Shown piece after piece: positions 13,086 through 28,000 of a stretch of DNA of 64,000 bases. The number at the start of each line of letters is the position of its first letter. The first letter of the stretch is position 1. A model generated the notes under the pieces. That model worked only from the letters and a program-made list of their open reading frames with translations. It was not told where the DNA came from and made no database searches. The translations under genes and the position numbers were made by a program. Source of the DNA: Bimastos eiseni (lineage: Eukaryota > Annelida > Clitellata > Crassiclitellata > Lumbricidae); the NCBI GenBank assembly GCA_959347315.1, contig OY365808.1, positions 5,074,188 to 5,138,187 of the forward strand, given 5' to 3'.

Positions 13086-16000
13086 GACATTATATATATA
13101 TTTCTAGTCACAGATAGGCTCAAGTCACTCAGATATGTTCAAGTCACTAATGCAGACTGAGAACACTCCCCACATAAGCGCACTCAGATAGATTCAAGTA
13201 ACTCAGGTTCAAATCACTACTCATAATATTATAGGTCCAGGTCACTCAGATAGGTTCCAGTCACTTAGATAGGTTCAAGTCACTCCTTGAATAAGTTGCA
13301 GTCACTCAGATAGGTTAGTCACTTAGACAGTTTTTTGGAATCAGTCACACCGTCAAACACGGAGTTTCCCACTGGCACAATTCATATTTGTCACAATTCA
13401 TGCTGCACGTACCCGCATCATACCGAAATTCTCACTGCACATGTGAAATTAACAGAATTGTTCTCGAATGACCTTGCTGACTTGGGATTAAATTAGGCAT
13501 ATAATTTCCTGTGAAAGCTATAAACCGGATCAAACCAAATAGGACATTCAACAGGACATTCACAGATCTAATGAGATCCCTTAAAAGTCAAAACTGGCAC
13601 CAACGCAAACACAGAGACCATAGTTAAATCCACGTTTGTGCATCCCACGTTACAACAAAATGGCACAAAGGTCTTTCATTTTTTTCTACAGAAATCAATT
13701 AATCTATGCTTCATGTTAACGTGAGTCCATAAACGCAGTCGGTCAGTATTCCTGCATCAGTTTCCCAGTCAATCTTAGTACACGCTAATGCGTTGAGTCC
13801 TACAAACATTACACTTGCTGTGAACCATGAATTATTAACTAGCAACAATGAGCAAGACCATAGAAAGATAATGCCTGAATTGCAACCGGCTTAGACCCTG
13901 CCTTGATGCTGAAAGGACACCAATAAAGTGGCTCTGATTTTATATATCGGTAGACAGTTAGCAAAAGCTATTGCACCTGATACAGATTGCAGCGATGTGC
14001 AGCGATGTGCAGAGATGATAAATGCTCTGAGCTTACATTACATTATAAGCCATCTCAGGGAGATCATTAACCAAAGAATAAATCTGGACTTAACCTTGAA
14101 CTTGACCTTTGAGCTGTCTGTTCACGAAAGATCACAAGCTATTGCAAGGCATGGCAGCATTTGAGAAAGAAAATTCAATTGTTTCTTTTACACTATTTAC
14201 TTCATCTTCTTCATCTTTGGGTTCTCTGCCCGAAGGCCGGTTCGAACTTCCAATGTCTAGCCCCTCATTCAGTTTACAGTAACTGTCCTTCAACGTCTAG
14301 TCCAGGAGCATCACTCAGTGTCTTCCTAAAGTTTTTTCCCTTCTATTCGTCAATCCATTATTGTTCTCAGCAGGGAATCACCTCTCAAATGTGTCCCACC
14401 CATTTCTTCTGTCTTCTTATGATTCTTTTATCAGCAGCCTTTTCTCTTCCACCAAATGGAATATCTCCTCAAATGTCTTGTGTTCTGTCCAGCTTACGCT
14501 CTCTATTTTTCTTCTGCACGCCTCAAAGAAAGCAAAAGACAAATACAGAATCATTATCTGCTAATAATTTATTTTATAAATTACAGATCGTATAGAAGAC
14601 TGCAGCCAATGTACCATTCACAGCTGCAACCGTAGAGCATCCAAGAAAATCCTCAATTCAGTGCTGAGATTGGTAACGTGTATGTTAGACTGTAAACACA
14701 CCAGTGGCGCCCTCTACGCTGCAGTTACATTGTTACATTGCCAGAGCACAGCAGGAAAATCATAAATCATTTAACCCTGTGATCATTCCACTCAGGAAAA
14801 TTATTGCTAGCGACATGTATAATCCCGATTAAACCCTCGTCATCTCTTTCACCAAGGCTGGAGTGGGAGTGGGACCGCTTATGCTTAGCCTTAGATGTCC
14901 TAATGAAGCAGATATATAGTTGAGTTAATGAATCAGCCTGGCGTTTGGCAAAACAATGGCAAAATTAGTCATCAAGGTACAGTGCTGACGCGCTAATGCA
15001 AAGTCCTTGCCAGCAGTCCCGGAATGGCCGGGAATCGACCTAGGCCGTCCTGTGTCCCTCGCAATGCTTATTTTGCCCCGGAATCCAGGAACAGGTAAGT
15101 AATTACACAAGATAATGCGATTTGAAGACATTAACCAAATCCAAGCAACATGAGCAATACTATAACACAACAGCCTTATTCTCAATGTTCATAAACATAA
15201 TTTAATCATAAGTATTTCAACTAATCAACCTTCGATTAAGGACTAGTCAATGTCTTGAACATCATTCGAAATTCATACCTTTATGAGCCTAGCGGAACGC
15301 GGAAAACTTCGCGGGTTTGGTGGTTTGGTGATTCCATAGTGGAACTGGGAAATGTCCCGGAATTGGTCAGTTCAGAGTTGGCAGCTCTAGATGCTCCTCA
15401 TGATACAAAGCATAAGCCAAGATACAAATGTAACGGTATTTTTAATGACGATTTTTTACAAAGAGTTAACCAGCGGAGGTTAATATCTATGAGGACACTA
15501 AGCATAAAATAAACGTGGAGTGTAAATGAATTCGCACTAAGCCTGCAACTAGAGTGATATCCGCACACAATGCAGTTCTTATGATCCATTGTCTTTACAA
15601 AAAACCACTTCACGATTGTATACAAAAGAAGGGATATTCTGCCGTTTGATAAGGGATCAAGAACTGAACAGATTGGGAAGGCAAACACCAGGGACACCTC
15701 TCTTCTTGCCAATGACAAGGCAAATACTCCACTGACACCTCTACAGTCGAAAACCAACACAGCTCACATTCTATTAGTCTGGCTCGTGCTTCCCATAAAA
15801 CATTTTCAGATTGCTCAGTCATGACAGAGACACAGTGACAAGCAACTCTTAATCCTCAGACCTTTATCGCAAGATAAACAATACAATGATGTAAATATTT
15901 GACTTCCATAAACAGTAAAAACCCATAAGTACACAAATGCTCCAATTTCAGTATCCAGTTGAATATCCGGTTACAATTTACTGCAGACAGTCATATCAAA

Positions 16001-19000
16001 CTCTGTTTAGAATATCTGAATGGCAGCTATAACATAAAACAACAATACTATTATACAACACTATTTGCATCACTATGCCTATATTTTCTACTGCAACCAG
16101 CACGAAGTTGAGAATTATGACCAGCTTAATTATGATCCAACAGCGGTGGAAAATGTTGTTCAATACCTGCATCAACAGTTTCATCCCTAGAACTGCAACA
16201 TGGTGCCATAGCAGTCAGATAAAAATCCAAGAATATTGTGAATGATCCCAAGTCAGAGCATTATCATCAAATGTGCTAGCATCTATCAATTCGGTGAATT
16301 GAACAATTGTCTATGTTCCCAGAACTTTCAAACATGGATGGATTTCATAAATTTTCTTGCAATAAAAACATTAATCTACATTAATTAATTAATCTACATT
16401 AATTAATTAATCTACATTAATTAATTAATCTACATTAATTAATTAAAATGCATTTCAAACTTTGATATGACATATATTTTGCCATTATAATAAAGTCCAA
16501 GACAGTGTCCACAACCGATAGCAATAGATAAGACACTGGCATGCAGAGCAGAGGAAGCGAGTTCCATTCCCACTACCTCTAAGATTGACTAGTCAGTCTT
16601 TTGCAGTATTGGTCAAATCAGATGTTTAATGTTCTGGTGCCTTGCACGGCCGCCGCACACTTAATTTAGACTCTTGTAATAACTTGTCATCATCAGTTCC
16701 TACTGTAGGCCTACTTGAAACCATACTGTGGTGTGTCAGTTTTAAATAAAATGAAGATATAATTATTACTATGAAGACATACAAAAAATTCTTATTTTCC
16801 TTTTTTATCACTGTATTTGTCAGGACAAAACCATGACAAATCGCCCTTCTACCTCTTTGTTCTGGGATAACTGTAGCACACCCAAACACTGCTACAAAGG
16901 CTGTGTGCTAATCACCCAACTACTGGCAGGATGACACCCTATCAAGGGCCTCTGCCTCGGCAGCACTAGATTGAGGTGAGAGCACAGGTGGTCGGTTCCC
17001 CTTAGAGTTGCTTTATGACTTGAAGATCAGGTCACCTGTCATCCATTAAGGGCTGAGTATAAGGCTGCCTTGTGAAAGTAGAATTCCATTTTGCCTGATA
17101 TCTATCTGCACTCATTGATTCAGAGCAAATTATGATGGTTTCAACAGATGGTGTCAACAGATAATCAACAGATTTGATTCTATTTACTGAGAATTTCAAC
17201 ATACAAATCAGGATTAAATGTGTAACGGAGCCAACCCAAACAATTTCCTGGGGCCATACAGTCTCTAAAGCAATGTCCCTTTGCATTCTTATACAAAGAC
17301 AGCACCTCTACGGCGCCTATGTGAGCTGATATATACACATCATGCTTGCCTGTTAGTATTTCTGCTAATGAAAAGGACATTAATTTAGAGAAAGTATTAA
17401 CATATCCTACGCAGATCAATTCGTGAGTCGCATAGAGCGAAAAGCATACTAAATTTTTACTAAGCCTCTGTTTATGACATGTCTTACTCCAGCGACAACC
17501 CTTGATCTAGATTAATAAGGTGATCATCACTTTTGCCTAAAAACCTTCTAAACTCTTTGGTTGGAGAGCTTAGAGATCCATCGTGATTAACAGAACCAAT
17601 GGTCATGTTACAAATCCAGATCATCCTGTGAACTCATAATATGAATTATCACACATGTGACAATCAGAGCATAGGGAACACAGAACACACTTATTCCCCT
17701 CAGCTAAATTCTTCTATTTAGAAAAATAACTAGTAGCAAACCTAATGACTTGAAGTGAACAGAAAAAACATAATGCTTCATTATCCTCATTCTTGTCATT
17801 GGCCATTGACAGTGATGGGTACAAACAAATGATTTCCATTGAGCCTGGCCATTTGTCAAGTCCAGCGCTCCTCTCAAAATTAGTCCAAGCTGTGTTATGT
17901 CCTCATTGGTTTCCTTGTTATATACACAAGTCTATTTTCTCACAAGATTTCTGACCTCTAGCCATTACATTAGATGTCTTAGATGCCCAGATGTCAGATA
18001 ATTCTGTTTGATGTTAACACAGTACTATTATTACAGCAATTTTATACAGCACCCCTTCAAGTTTGCCTACTCAGGAGTGCTTATATAATATCGACCAGCA
18101 TCAACTGTTTGTGTCAGAACTTTAAATCACAGCTTAATTATTCGTCTTTACTTTTTCACTGGACATTTACTCTCAAAAAATCTTGAATTTAACAACAATC
18201 ATACCTGCCAAACATATAAATCTCGAGATTAAGATTACAAAACCCACCTTCGACTATCAAATGCTAGTTGAGCACCATCCTTAATCCACTGAATTTCAGG
18301 AGCAGAGAACAGTTCGCTGGAATGGACACGGCAGTTTAAGATTGCAGATGTTCCTGTAGAAACAACCAGATCGGTTGGCTCCATCGAGAAGTAGAAACCA
18401 GCAAATGCGCTATCAGCAAATCCTGTAAATTTACAAAATACACGAAATTACAACACACAAGACCACCAGCTGTTTAAGACAGATAAGTTATTACATTACA
18501 TGACCCCTGTTGCCTCAATAAGGTCTTTTATGCTGAAATACCTAACAGCCATTTTCTCTCAAAGGCGGCTTTAATTATAAATTCAGCCATACAATATAAT
18601 ATGTGTACTTATCTTTCAGCATTCATATGACTGCCACTGAATTTTATAACTCATGCACAGAGCCTTTTCTTTGGCCTCATCTATGCTGTGGCAACATAAA
18701 AATGTGTCATCATCACCATCATCGTCATCTTCATCGTCATCTTCATCATCATCATCGTAATAGTCGTCGTCATCATAATCATAATCATAATCATACAACA
18801 CAGCGCACTAAAATACTATACAACATAATGCAATGCTATACAACAAAATACAAGATGGTCAATACAATAGGAAAATGACAGCAGACTATTTGGAATTCTT
18901 CAGTGAATCTTCAGTCCACTCATGCAACCAGTAGTCATCAACTTCCTTAATCATTGGCTCCAAGCAGAAGACATCAGCATCCTGGCTGCGGATGAATTGA

Positions 19001-22000
19001 CGGAACCAGACATTGGCCATTGTATTCAAATGGCTTTCCTGGCATTGTCAAAGAAAAAACTGAACACCTGCAGCCAGAGAGGACCAGCGGACTGTTGTGA
19101 TCAATTAGGATCGACGCTCTCAAGCAAATCAGTCAGAAAAGCCAGCTGGGCATCAGTTCCAAATGAATGCCTTCTCTGGCTGATAAACATGTGCCACGTG
19201 AATACAAGAGCTGTCAAACACGGGAATTATACTGAATATGGAGCAGGCCACAGGGAAAATCCCTCAAACCACCGAAGACGTTGCTGTTTCTTCAACTGTC
19301 AGTGCCAGTTCACAATGGTTTATTTCGCTGAGGATCACGAGTGCGCAGGCTTTAAGTCACTAATATGTGAATCCTGTTTTCTTTATTTACACTCAAAGGT
19401 TTGTTATGCCAATAGGCACAAGGGTCACTAGTCACCGACAAGCATCATTACCCACGGTTGACATCCAACATGCTAACCACTACACCCCTGCACAACTACA
19501 TGTATGTAGTTGATAATAGCTCATTTAATGCTTCCAGCTGTACAAGAGCATAAAAAAAATATTTTTTCTCCTTAAACTTCCGGAGTCAATTGCATCTATA
19601 ACTTAAATCATAACCAGTTGAAACAATAACTGCCAGTAACTAACTATTCACTTGCTCATTCGTTGACACTTTCATTATTCGCCAATTCATTAATCATTCA
19701 TTATGTTATAAGGCACATCCTTTCTACATGAATAAAGCCAGCTATAGATTGCTAGAGAGGCTCTTTAACATTGCTACACAGCTGCTCCGCCAGTCTACTG
19801 TATAACATAATATGTTTTGTAACAATTGTCATTACATAATTAAAATTCATTCTTCATTTTATTCATTGGTCAACTTATTCATTCACCGACCCACTCATTC
19901 ATTAACTCATTCATTCATTCTGTATTAAATTCATCTTCTCACTAAATAAATAATTAACTAACTACCCCACTCCACTCTCCAATTTATTCAATTTATATAT
20001 AAACTCAGAAGCCTTCTCAGCCATACCTAAACTAAAGAAAAGACCTTCAAATTTAACAACTTGTGCTGTGTTGCCAGTGAATGGAATTGGATTTCCGGTA
20101 TCTGGTATGAGCTGTTTGGGAGGCCTTCAAGCCATACTACTCTACAAGGGACCATCCATGATCCAGCAGCTCCCTATCAGTAACTTATATGTGAATAGTA
20201 ACAGAGACTGACAAGGAGGGATCATTCATTGTCACTGGGCAAACAGTTTCACTTCGAGTGTAGCCAACCACATCAGTCTTAGCCAACTCAATTATCAAAT
20301 CAACTAACTCAGGTTCCTTGGAATAAAACTGAAGGAAAATATCATCTAGAACCAACTTCACCAGCGTTAATTAGAAACCCTCTCAGACACGGCACGCCTT
20401 GGACGGGATTACAAAAGAACAACGGACGACTGGTCTCTCTCCCTCCCTCTCTCCCTCCCTCTCTCCCTCCCTCCCTTGCGCCAACGAGCATTATAATTCG
20501 GATCTTGATCTCGTCTGTGCCTCAGGGCCAATGCCAGCAGACTTAATGGCCACCCGGCTACCAGTGCACAGGCATGCCACACACCATCAAGTTCTATCAA
20601 CCATCTGTGGTCCTTAACATCAGGATGTACCGAACACACGGAAAACAAGGGAAATGGACACCAGTACAACCACATATGGATGCAGAAAATAATTATATAA
20701 AAAAATATGTATATAATTAAGAGAATTGAGAATAAATAAACATTACATACAGTGAGTAAATAATAAATATTATAAATATTGTGAATAAATGAATATTATA
20801 TTAGAAATTGTGAGTAAATGAATCAACATTGCTTATTAAAATAAATGAATAGGCCTACATAGTCTACTGTGAATAAATAATTACTACTTAATGAGAATAA
20901 ATAAAAATATTAGCTATTGAGAATAAATGAATATTATACATCATGAATAAATTATATTGCCATATTGTGAATAGCCAAATATTACATATACTGTAAAGGT
21001 AAATTCAGATGTTTTGATAAGGCTATCATATGATTTCAACCCTGTTCATGTTTTAATGAATTGATCTGATGACCTCCTTCACCTCAGGTATGAGACTGTC
21101 AATGGGCACACATGAAAACACGGAAAAGTAACTATATAGTGATTTAAATCCTTCACACACATACAGCCAATGACCTCAAAAAAAGAACGAGGGAATACCG
21201 TATCACCCCATTAACTCCTCCATTGCTAAATACATAGTACATTCATCCACCAGACTATGCCATGAGAAATGTGGTAAGTAGTGTGATTCATGACACAAAT
21301 TAATGCATCACTGGAAGTGTAAAATGATGTAATCAGTTATTCTTGTAAATTAATTCAAATAGCGCATTCGCTCGCAGTCGCAAATACTCGATAACCAACA
21401 GTAGCTCAGTTAGATGAAGATGTCCTTTGAATCATTGACCTAACATTCAAAGGAACTTGTCGTGGAATGAGTCAGACCAGTTTAAATTTGGTCAACACAT
21501 ATCATGACTCCTCGGAGTATACGTGGGCTAATTTTCCCCACACCACAACAACAATTGTAGGTTCTTGGAACAAAAACTACAGCTCTTAGCAGGGTCCCGC
21601 AACATGCCAAACCCATTCATTAACTGCGATGTCCCGTGCAACGTCGCTGCACAAGTAAATCCTGTTCAACTGACGACAGACAGCGACTACAGTTCGCCGC
21701 CTTAGTCATCGTGAAGTTCATCTCAGACGAGAAGTCACAAACAACATCTATCCATCACGATCTAATGGCCAATAAGAACAGTCAGCGGCATGCATTTAAG
21801 TCACTAGAAACGAAACTACTCAGGGAGCAAGCATAGCACCACAGCACGGGAGTTCACTCAGAGCCGGCTCCGCTTCCCGGAAGCACGGTCTTCTTTCATC
21901 CGAAGGTTTTTTCTCCAACGGGTGTGCGGAATAATAACGGTCGTTCTTATGCAGATGTCCCGTCCAGATGACTCACCCAAACAAAGACCGGCCCAGAAGA

Positions 22001-25000
22001 AGAAAATGATTATTAATTAAGGTTCTGACAGCTGCGGCTACAGGACCGATCTGGATGGCAATCTGGCCGTCAGTGATATCCTTAAGGCGACTCGGATCAT
22101 TGGTTGCCACTGATCACGAAGGAAGACCGTTGTTCTTGCTGTCAGTTCTGTACCACCATAAACTGATAAATTTCACCATCTGAAGATTATGGATTTATAT
22201 CTCAGCATGATCACCTTGACCAATAGATAATGCAGAATTGCAGACACTTTTGTAAAAGAGAGCTAACACATGAGAATCCGGTCAAGTAGTAAACCAATAT
22301 TTAAAATAGAGAACACGGCTATTACTCTGCTTCCAGAGCACTCCACATCTGCAGAATATGGAGCTTTTATAGCAGCACAAAATTGACCAAATTATACAAT
22401 TCAAATACATTTGTAAAGCAAAGCAATCTGCTGAAAATCAACAGTGCAAATCAGCTCGAGTCTTTTTCCACACTTTCAAAAACCCATCGCTAAAGACAAC
22501 TACAGATAGCGATCGAGTGATTGGCATTTATACAACCATTTTGAAAAGCCAACATTTTAGTTAACTGAATATATGATACCGAGTGTTTGGCATTTCTCAG
22601 ATATTTAAAAAAATCTATCAACAAAGTTGATTGCAAATAATATGAAAAGATTTATTGAATTTTGAATTCCACATGTTTGCATTTCCAGTACACATTTATC
22701 TTACATCAAATAACAATTTACAACCCTGATTCCCGAAATTGATCTGCACCAAATTCTAATCCCCGCTGATGACGGATTCAGAAAAGATTCCCCCAGGGAG
22801 TAAAAATTCTGGACCAAAACCACAGTAGACAAATGTCAACATTAATCTGAGAAAAGAGATATGTTGACTCATCAGAAATCTATTCCAGCGTCCAATAGAA
22901 TTCCAGGCATTTCCCTATTGCACCAATTCCTATATATTATGCTCCAAAGAACAAAAAGGATTCTCAGATATCATGCATACCACATCAAGACTTTTACATA
23001 AAGTAATTGATCAAGCTCATACAGCAGTGTCGATGAATATCTCCTGAGGAAAACTAAGGACATCTCCAGGACAGTAATGAAGGTATATCAGAAATTAATT
23101 TCAACACTGCTCTTAAAAGCAATAACAAGAACCACCTCATCAGGACATCATATTGTAGTGAGTTCATTCTTTACAACATAACAAGGGTTTTAACTTTTAA
23201 GTGGTTCAGAAGGCTGTGTTAGAGCCTGGAACTCCCAGAAGTCTAATTTTCCAAGCTTCTTCTTAAAGCTCTGATAATGTCCAGTGAGACAGTACTATCG
23301 TCCAAACCATTCCACAAGTCCACAACTGAAGAATTTCTGCCCAAATGTTTTGTTCGGTTTCCTAAATAATTTATACATACGTGGGTTTTCCAGTCGCCTT
23401 GTCTGGTGCTAATTCAAAGAACCTCTGTCACTGCACTAGCTCATTTCCAGCTATGAACTTGTAACTCAACTAATTTGGCATCCCAGACTTGAGACCCATC
23501 TGCACAAAACCAGTCGTAAGTCGCAAAAACAAGTTTAGTGAGATAATTGCAAAAATGTGATAAAAAGTAAATTTTTCAATTTCTTGTTTTTGACAGAAAT
23601 TGATATATAAATATGTTTTACTCACATAAAAACTAAATTTGGTGAACAAAAATTGATTTTCGATGCCTTTTAGATGACTTTGTGGTAGCCATTGTTTTAC
23701 AAATTTAGTGATTTCTAATAATTTGCCGTTTTCCCGCCATTAATAGCCAAGTTCTGCTTCAGGCTAGGATATCAAACTTAGTATGAGTAGAAAGCCCAAA
23801 CACTCGTATAGCCTATGCTGCATTAGATAACAAACATAAGCTAGCTTGTCTTTATCAAAATTCACTCAATTCTGAAGTAGGTTGGCTAGGCATTTTCCAA
23901 TTCAAAATTATAGCAAACTTCAAATGCATTTTTCTTGGAGTAATGATCGAACAACTGAACCATATGTTTTACTCATAGAACATCATAGAACAATAAAGTT
24001 AGTGTCATTTTAAAGGAGAGGCTTTATCCTTTCAAACGGTATATGACACTCAAATTGTGAAAAATCCGACTTACGACTGGTTTTGGTCAGATGGGTCTAT
24101 AATAACAGAAATTGTAACATAATTTAGCATATAATGGGTATCTAATGTACATCAACACCTCCTAAAAAAAATTAAGCATACATGGCCAGACACTGTAACT
24201 AGCTAAATAAGCTAATAAGTTATGTCTGAGCTAAAGAATATAGATTACATTACAAGTAACATTGAAGATATTCCCTGTTCATGTTAAAAAGGAAATGTTA
24301 TGACTTCTGCATCATATAAATTGATATGCACGTTTGTCTATCAGTGTTGTGTGTTTATGTCTGTCTGTCTCTCAGTCTGCTTGCCTGTCTGTCTGCTTGT
24401 ATGTCTTTTCATAAAATACCATCCAAGGAACCAATTGCCTATCAGGTGAAAAAAACTTTGCATAAGCATCTAAATCTTCATATGTAACTTGAGAGAAAGG
24501 TGCAAAATAACAAATGAATTGATGAATTATGAAAAAAGGCCAAACAGCGAGAGGTGCGGCGATATCAGACATTTGAACCTGCTGAAGAGGCAGAGAACCA
24601 GAAGAAGAAGAAAATTTAAAATGACCTAAAGCTTTAATATTTTAGGCCTACAAATGTATTTTAAAATATATTCAGCAAGGACAAGAATGATCTTTGCAAG
24701 AGAGGACACAACCATTTTAAGGCCATGTGTTACAATCTATTTCAATCATGTAGGCAATATAAGGTATGTGTATTCATTAGATGCACACTTAAGCAATTAC
24801 TTGTTTATTTTATTTAGTAACACCAAACCCATCAAACCAGCTATTTCCTTTAAACTGCTCATCAATCCTGGTCATAGAAAGCAGTGCAATTCCTAAGGGG
24901 ATCAAATGCATCCCATAGCTCAGCATGGCAAACACATTGGGACAGAGTGTGGCAGAAAGAAAATAAATAAGACAGTATCAAAGTACCTTACAGCAATATC

Positions 25001-28000
25001 TGCCACCTTTAGCCCACATCAGAATTTCCTGGAATTTCTCAAAGTAATTTATCATACTTCAAGTCACCACATGTGGTGAAATGAAGGTGTTAAAATTTAA
25101 ACACAATGCATTCACTTAATTGGGCATATCAATAAATAAATTACAGTGATAAAATAGGTTAACAAATAATTGGAAAACTACATAAGATGATATCAATCAA
25201 TCAATTAATGTCAATTTGATATAGTGCCCCTTCAAGATATCTACTCAGAGGCGCTTCCGGTCTGACTACGGCTGAAAAAAACCGGATTACAATGAAATAT
25301 ATGTAGAATGCAGATTGAAGAACAAAGGTCTTCAAAGCCTCCACATTTTCCTCCAGATAATCCACGAGAGGCTTCACATTTTTTTACTGTCCATACATTG
25401 ATATAGAATGTATTCAAATATAAAAATAATTAAATTAAGTGTAATATCAATACTCAATAGCTAAGTATTAAATAAAACCATAGCAAAAGCTGAAAGGCTG
25501 CATCAAAGTACTTTACTGAAGGTTTACAATGTTAAATGTGTAATGATCTGTTGCAGTAGATTAACAGCCTGAAAATGTAATTACCATTATTATATCTCTG
25601 TTCAGCAATCACCACAATCAAATGACTGAGCATCAATCAATTGCATTGAACACCTGTACATTAATCATCTCAGCAGAGGAAGTTCAAACCATATTCCCTT
25701 GCTCATAGCCGAGAGCTCTAAACCCAATGGTTACCATGCCTACAATGCTTCACTCAGCATTGAATACTAGCAAAAGAAAAAAATGTCAACAATTTACAAA
25801 TAAAAGTAAATACAAAAGAGCAAAATAAAAGCAAATTGACAACAAATGAAAATTCAAAGCAGAACATCTGTTCCAGCCATGAGGACCATGTAACTGAAAA
25901 GCATGATTGCCAGCTTTAGATGAATCCTGGAAAAAAGCATTGCCAGACATTGAAGCTGAACAACACAATTTAGGGTCCTGGACAGAATTTAATCATGAAA
26001 TTGGCCATTGTCCAACCCTCCTTCATTGAACCCACAAATGTTGCCAATTATTATATGTAACTTGATATAAGATGTTTGTAATCGAATTCATAAAGTCAAA
26101 ATTTCTAAAGTTTTCATTTCAGGGTACAAACTTGTTCGTGAGAGCTACATAGTAGCAGAGATCAACATCCAGTGAAGGTCCGAGTCACGTTAGCAGAGAG
26201 ATCAGAGAAAGGAGTCAGATAACAATGCTGGTTATAATCATTGCAACTGATAACATAGTCACAGTCATAGTCAAAGTCGAATTCAAAGTCATGGTCAAAT
26301 TTGAAGTCATAGTCAAAGATCAAAGTCATAATAAAATTCAAAGGCATAGTGAAATTCAGAGACATAGTCAAATTGAAAGTAATAATCAAATTCAACGTCA
26401 AATTGAAAGTCACGACTACATTCAAAGTCAAAGTGAAAGTCAATAAGAATACAGCAGTACATACATGTGCGGCTGAAAGTTAAAATTCTCATAATTTAGG
26501 TCAGATTTTGTTCAGCTCACATATAAGCCTAAATCCGTAAATTAGCACAATGCTACCCAGCCCTGGAAGAAATGATTAGCGCTCTGTACCAGGAATGGCC
26601 AACATCTCACTCAACGGGTCCCCTAAACCAGGCCATTAACAAGTCGAAATCTGACCCATAGTTATTTACAATTACCCTTACAAATGATAGCATGTGTCAT
26701 CCATTCATAGCTCCCTGTAACCCAGTAATAACCCGGTCATTAGAATGTGTTAGATGAACACTGTCACTAGCCATAAAATTTGACTCATTTCATCCCAGAT
26801 GTAAGTTCAACACTAACCCATGATAAATCATCCCATTTTCAACCGTGACATCGGAAAGCTTTTCTAGGATGCACACACACTCATCGGACATGAATTACGC
26901 AGGACATCATCAATCAAGTGATTCAGTAACAGGAGAGAATTTCGAAATGCTCATGAATTTCTTAGAGCTCTGGAACAAAATCTCTGAATAATTAACTTAA
27001 AATGTTTCCATCAAAATAAATAATTTTGGAAGTCCAGTTGGACAGCAAGCAAGCATGGATAGAGAGTTTAAAGCTGTGAGCGTCAAGTGATGGCAGGGTC
27101 TGATAGACAAGCGTCAGAAGATACGTCTCTGTCCCGTTTCCTCTTTTTATTGGAACTTCTGAAGACTGACAGAGAGAGAACTGGCCACCCACCCTTATAT
27201 GCAGAGACTGAGAAAATGAAGTCGCTAACACATCATACCCATGGTCACTTCAGGGTTATAGCTGAAAGAACTGCTTTGCTTCTTCTTCAATAGATAACAG
27301 TCTACCAGTACATCAAACCAGCCATCTATCTATTCATGCCTTGTAATAACAGCACAATTGAAGTCTTATAATTTTTTATTCAATATCAGATCTAATCTAA
27401 ATTAGATCAATCGATCCGTGGATCCAATCTAATCTAATCTAGGTTTTTGATTGATTGATTGATTGATTGATTAATTCCATTAACTGGGTCTTTTGTACAG
27501 TATGCTTCTGCAATAATTCTCTTGTGAACAAGCTGAGGCATTACTGTTAGATGCTAAGTAGTGCCAGACCATGTATATGAAGACGATGACTAACAGGAGA
27601 GAAGCAAAGAACCTCTGATCCAAGCAACTAAATTGTAAAAACACGGCAGCCTCAAGCATTTCACTCAAAACATGTAAAGCCTCCCATACATTCATGCTTA
27701 CACACACGCACGCATACAGATACACAAACACACATACATATACACAAACACACATACATATACACAAACACACATACATATACACACACTCATGCATACA
27801 TATACACAAACACACAGATAGAAAGCAGTGTAGTTAATGGCAGACATTAGGACACATACATTGGGACCAGCACAGCAAGACACATCCATTGGTTGCTGAC
27901 GGCCTTATGGGTGAGCATTTACAGCTAAGTCTGACATATACTGAGACATTGATTAGCACAGCCCGATGAATCAGTCCTGGTAGCCACTCATTGTGGAGTG

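Larger units (their letters stand above)
11944..18247 (-). other. NEO1: neogenin-like intron 2
   Basis: 6.3 kb holding two minisatellites (12233-12375, 13110-13340), a family B repeat (12712), tRNA-like SINE pieces near 15000 and 16560, and an 18-base tandem repeat (16372). No exon was recognised. Open frames up to 144 codons (14161-14595 plus) have no recognisable domain. Confidence 0.6.

Noticed and set aside
18603..18878. Histidine-rich frame (plus) and aspartate-rich frame (minus)
   Set aside because: Trinucleotide repeat artefact next to exon 2 of the neogenin-like gene.
21987..22117. Alternative first exon of the neogenin-like gene
   Set aside because: It ends in phase 2 while exon 2 needs phase 1, and no ATG-initiated frame reaches the donor.
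27480..27889. Cysteine/valine/tyrosine-rich minus-strand frames
   Set aside because: Translation of the CA-rich 20-base minisatellite.
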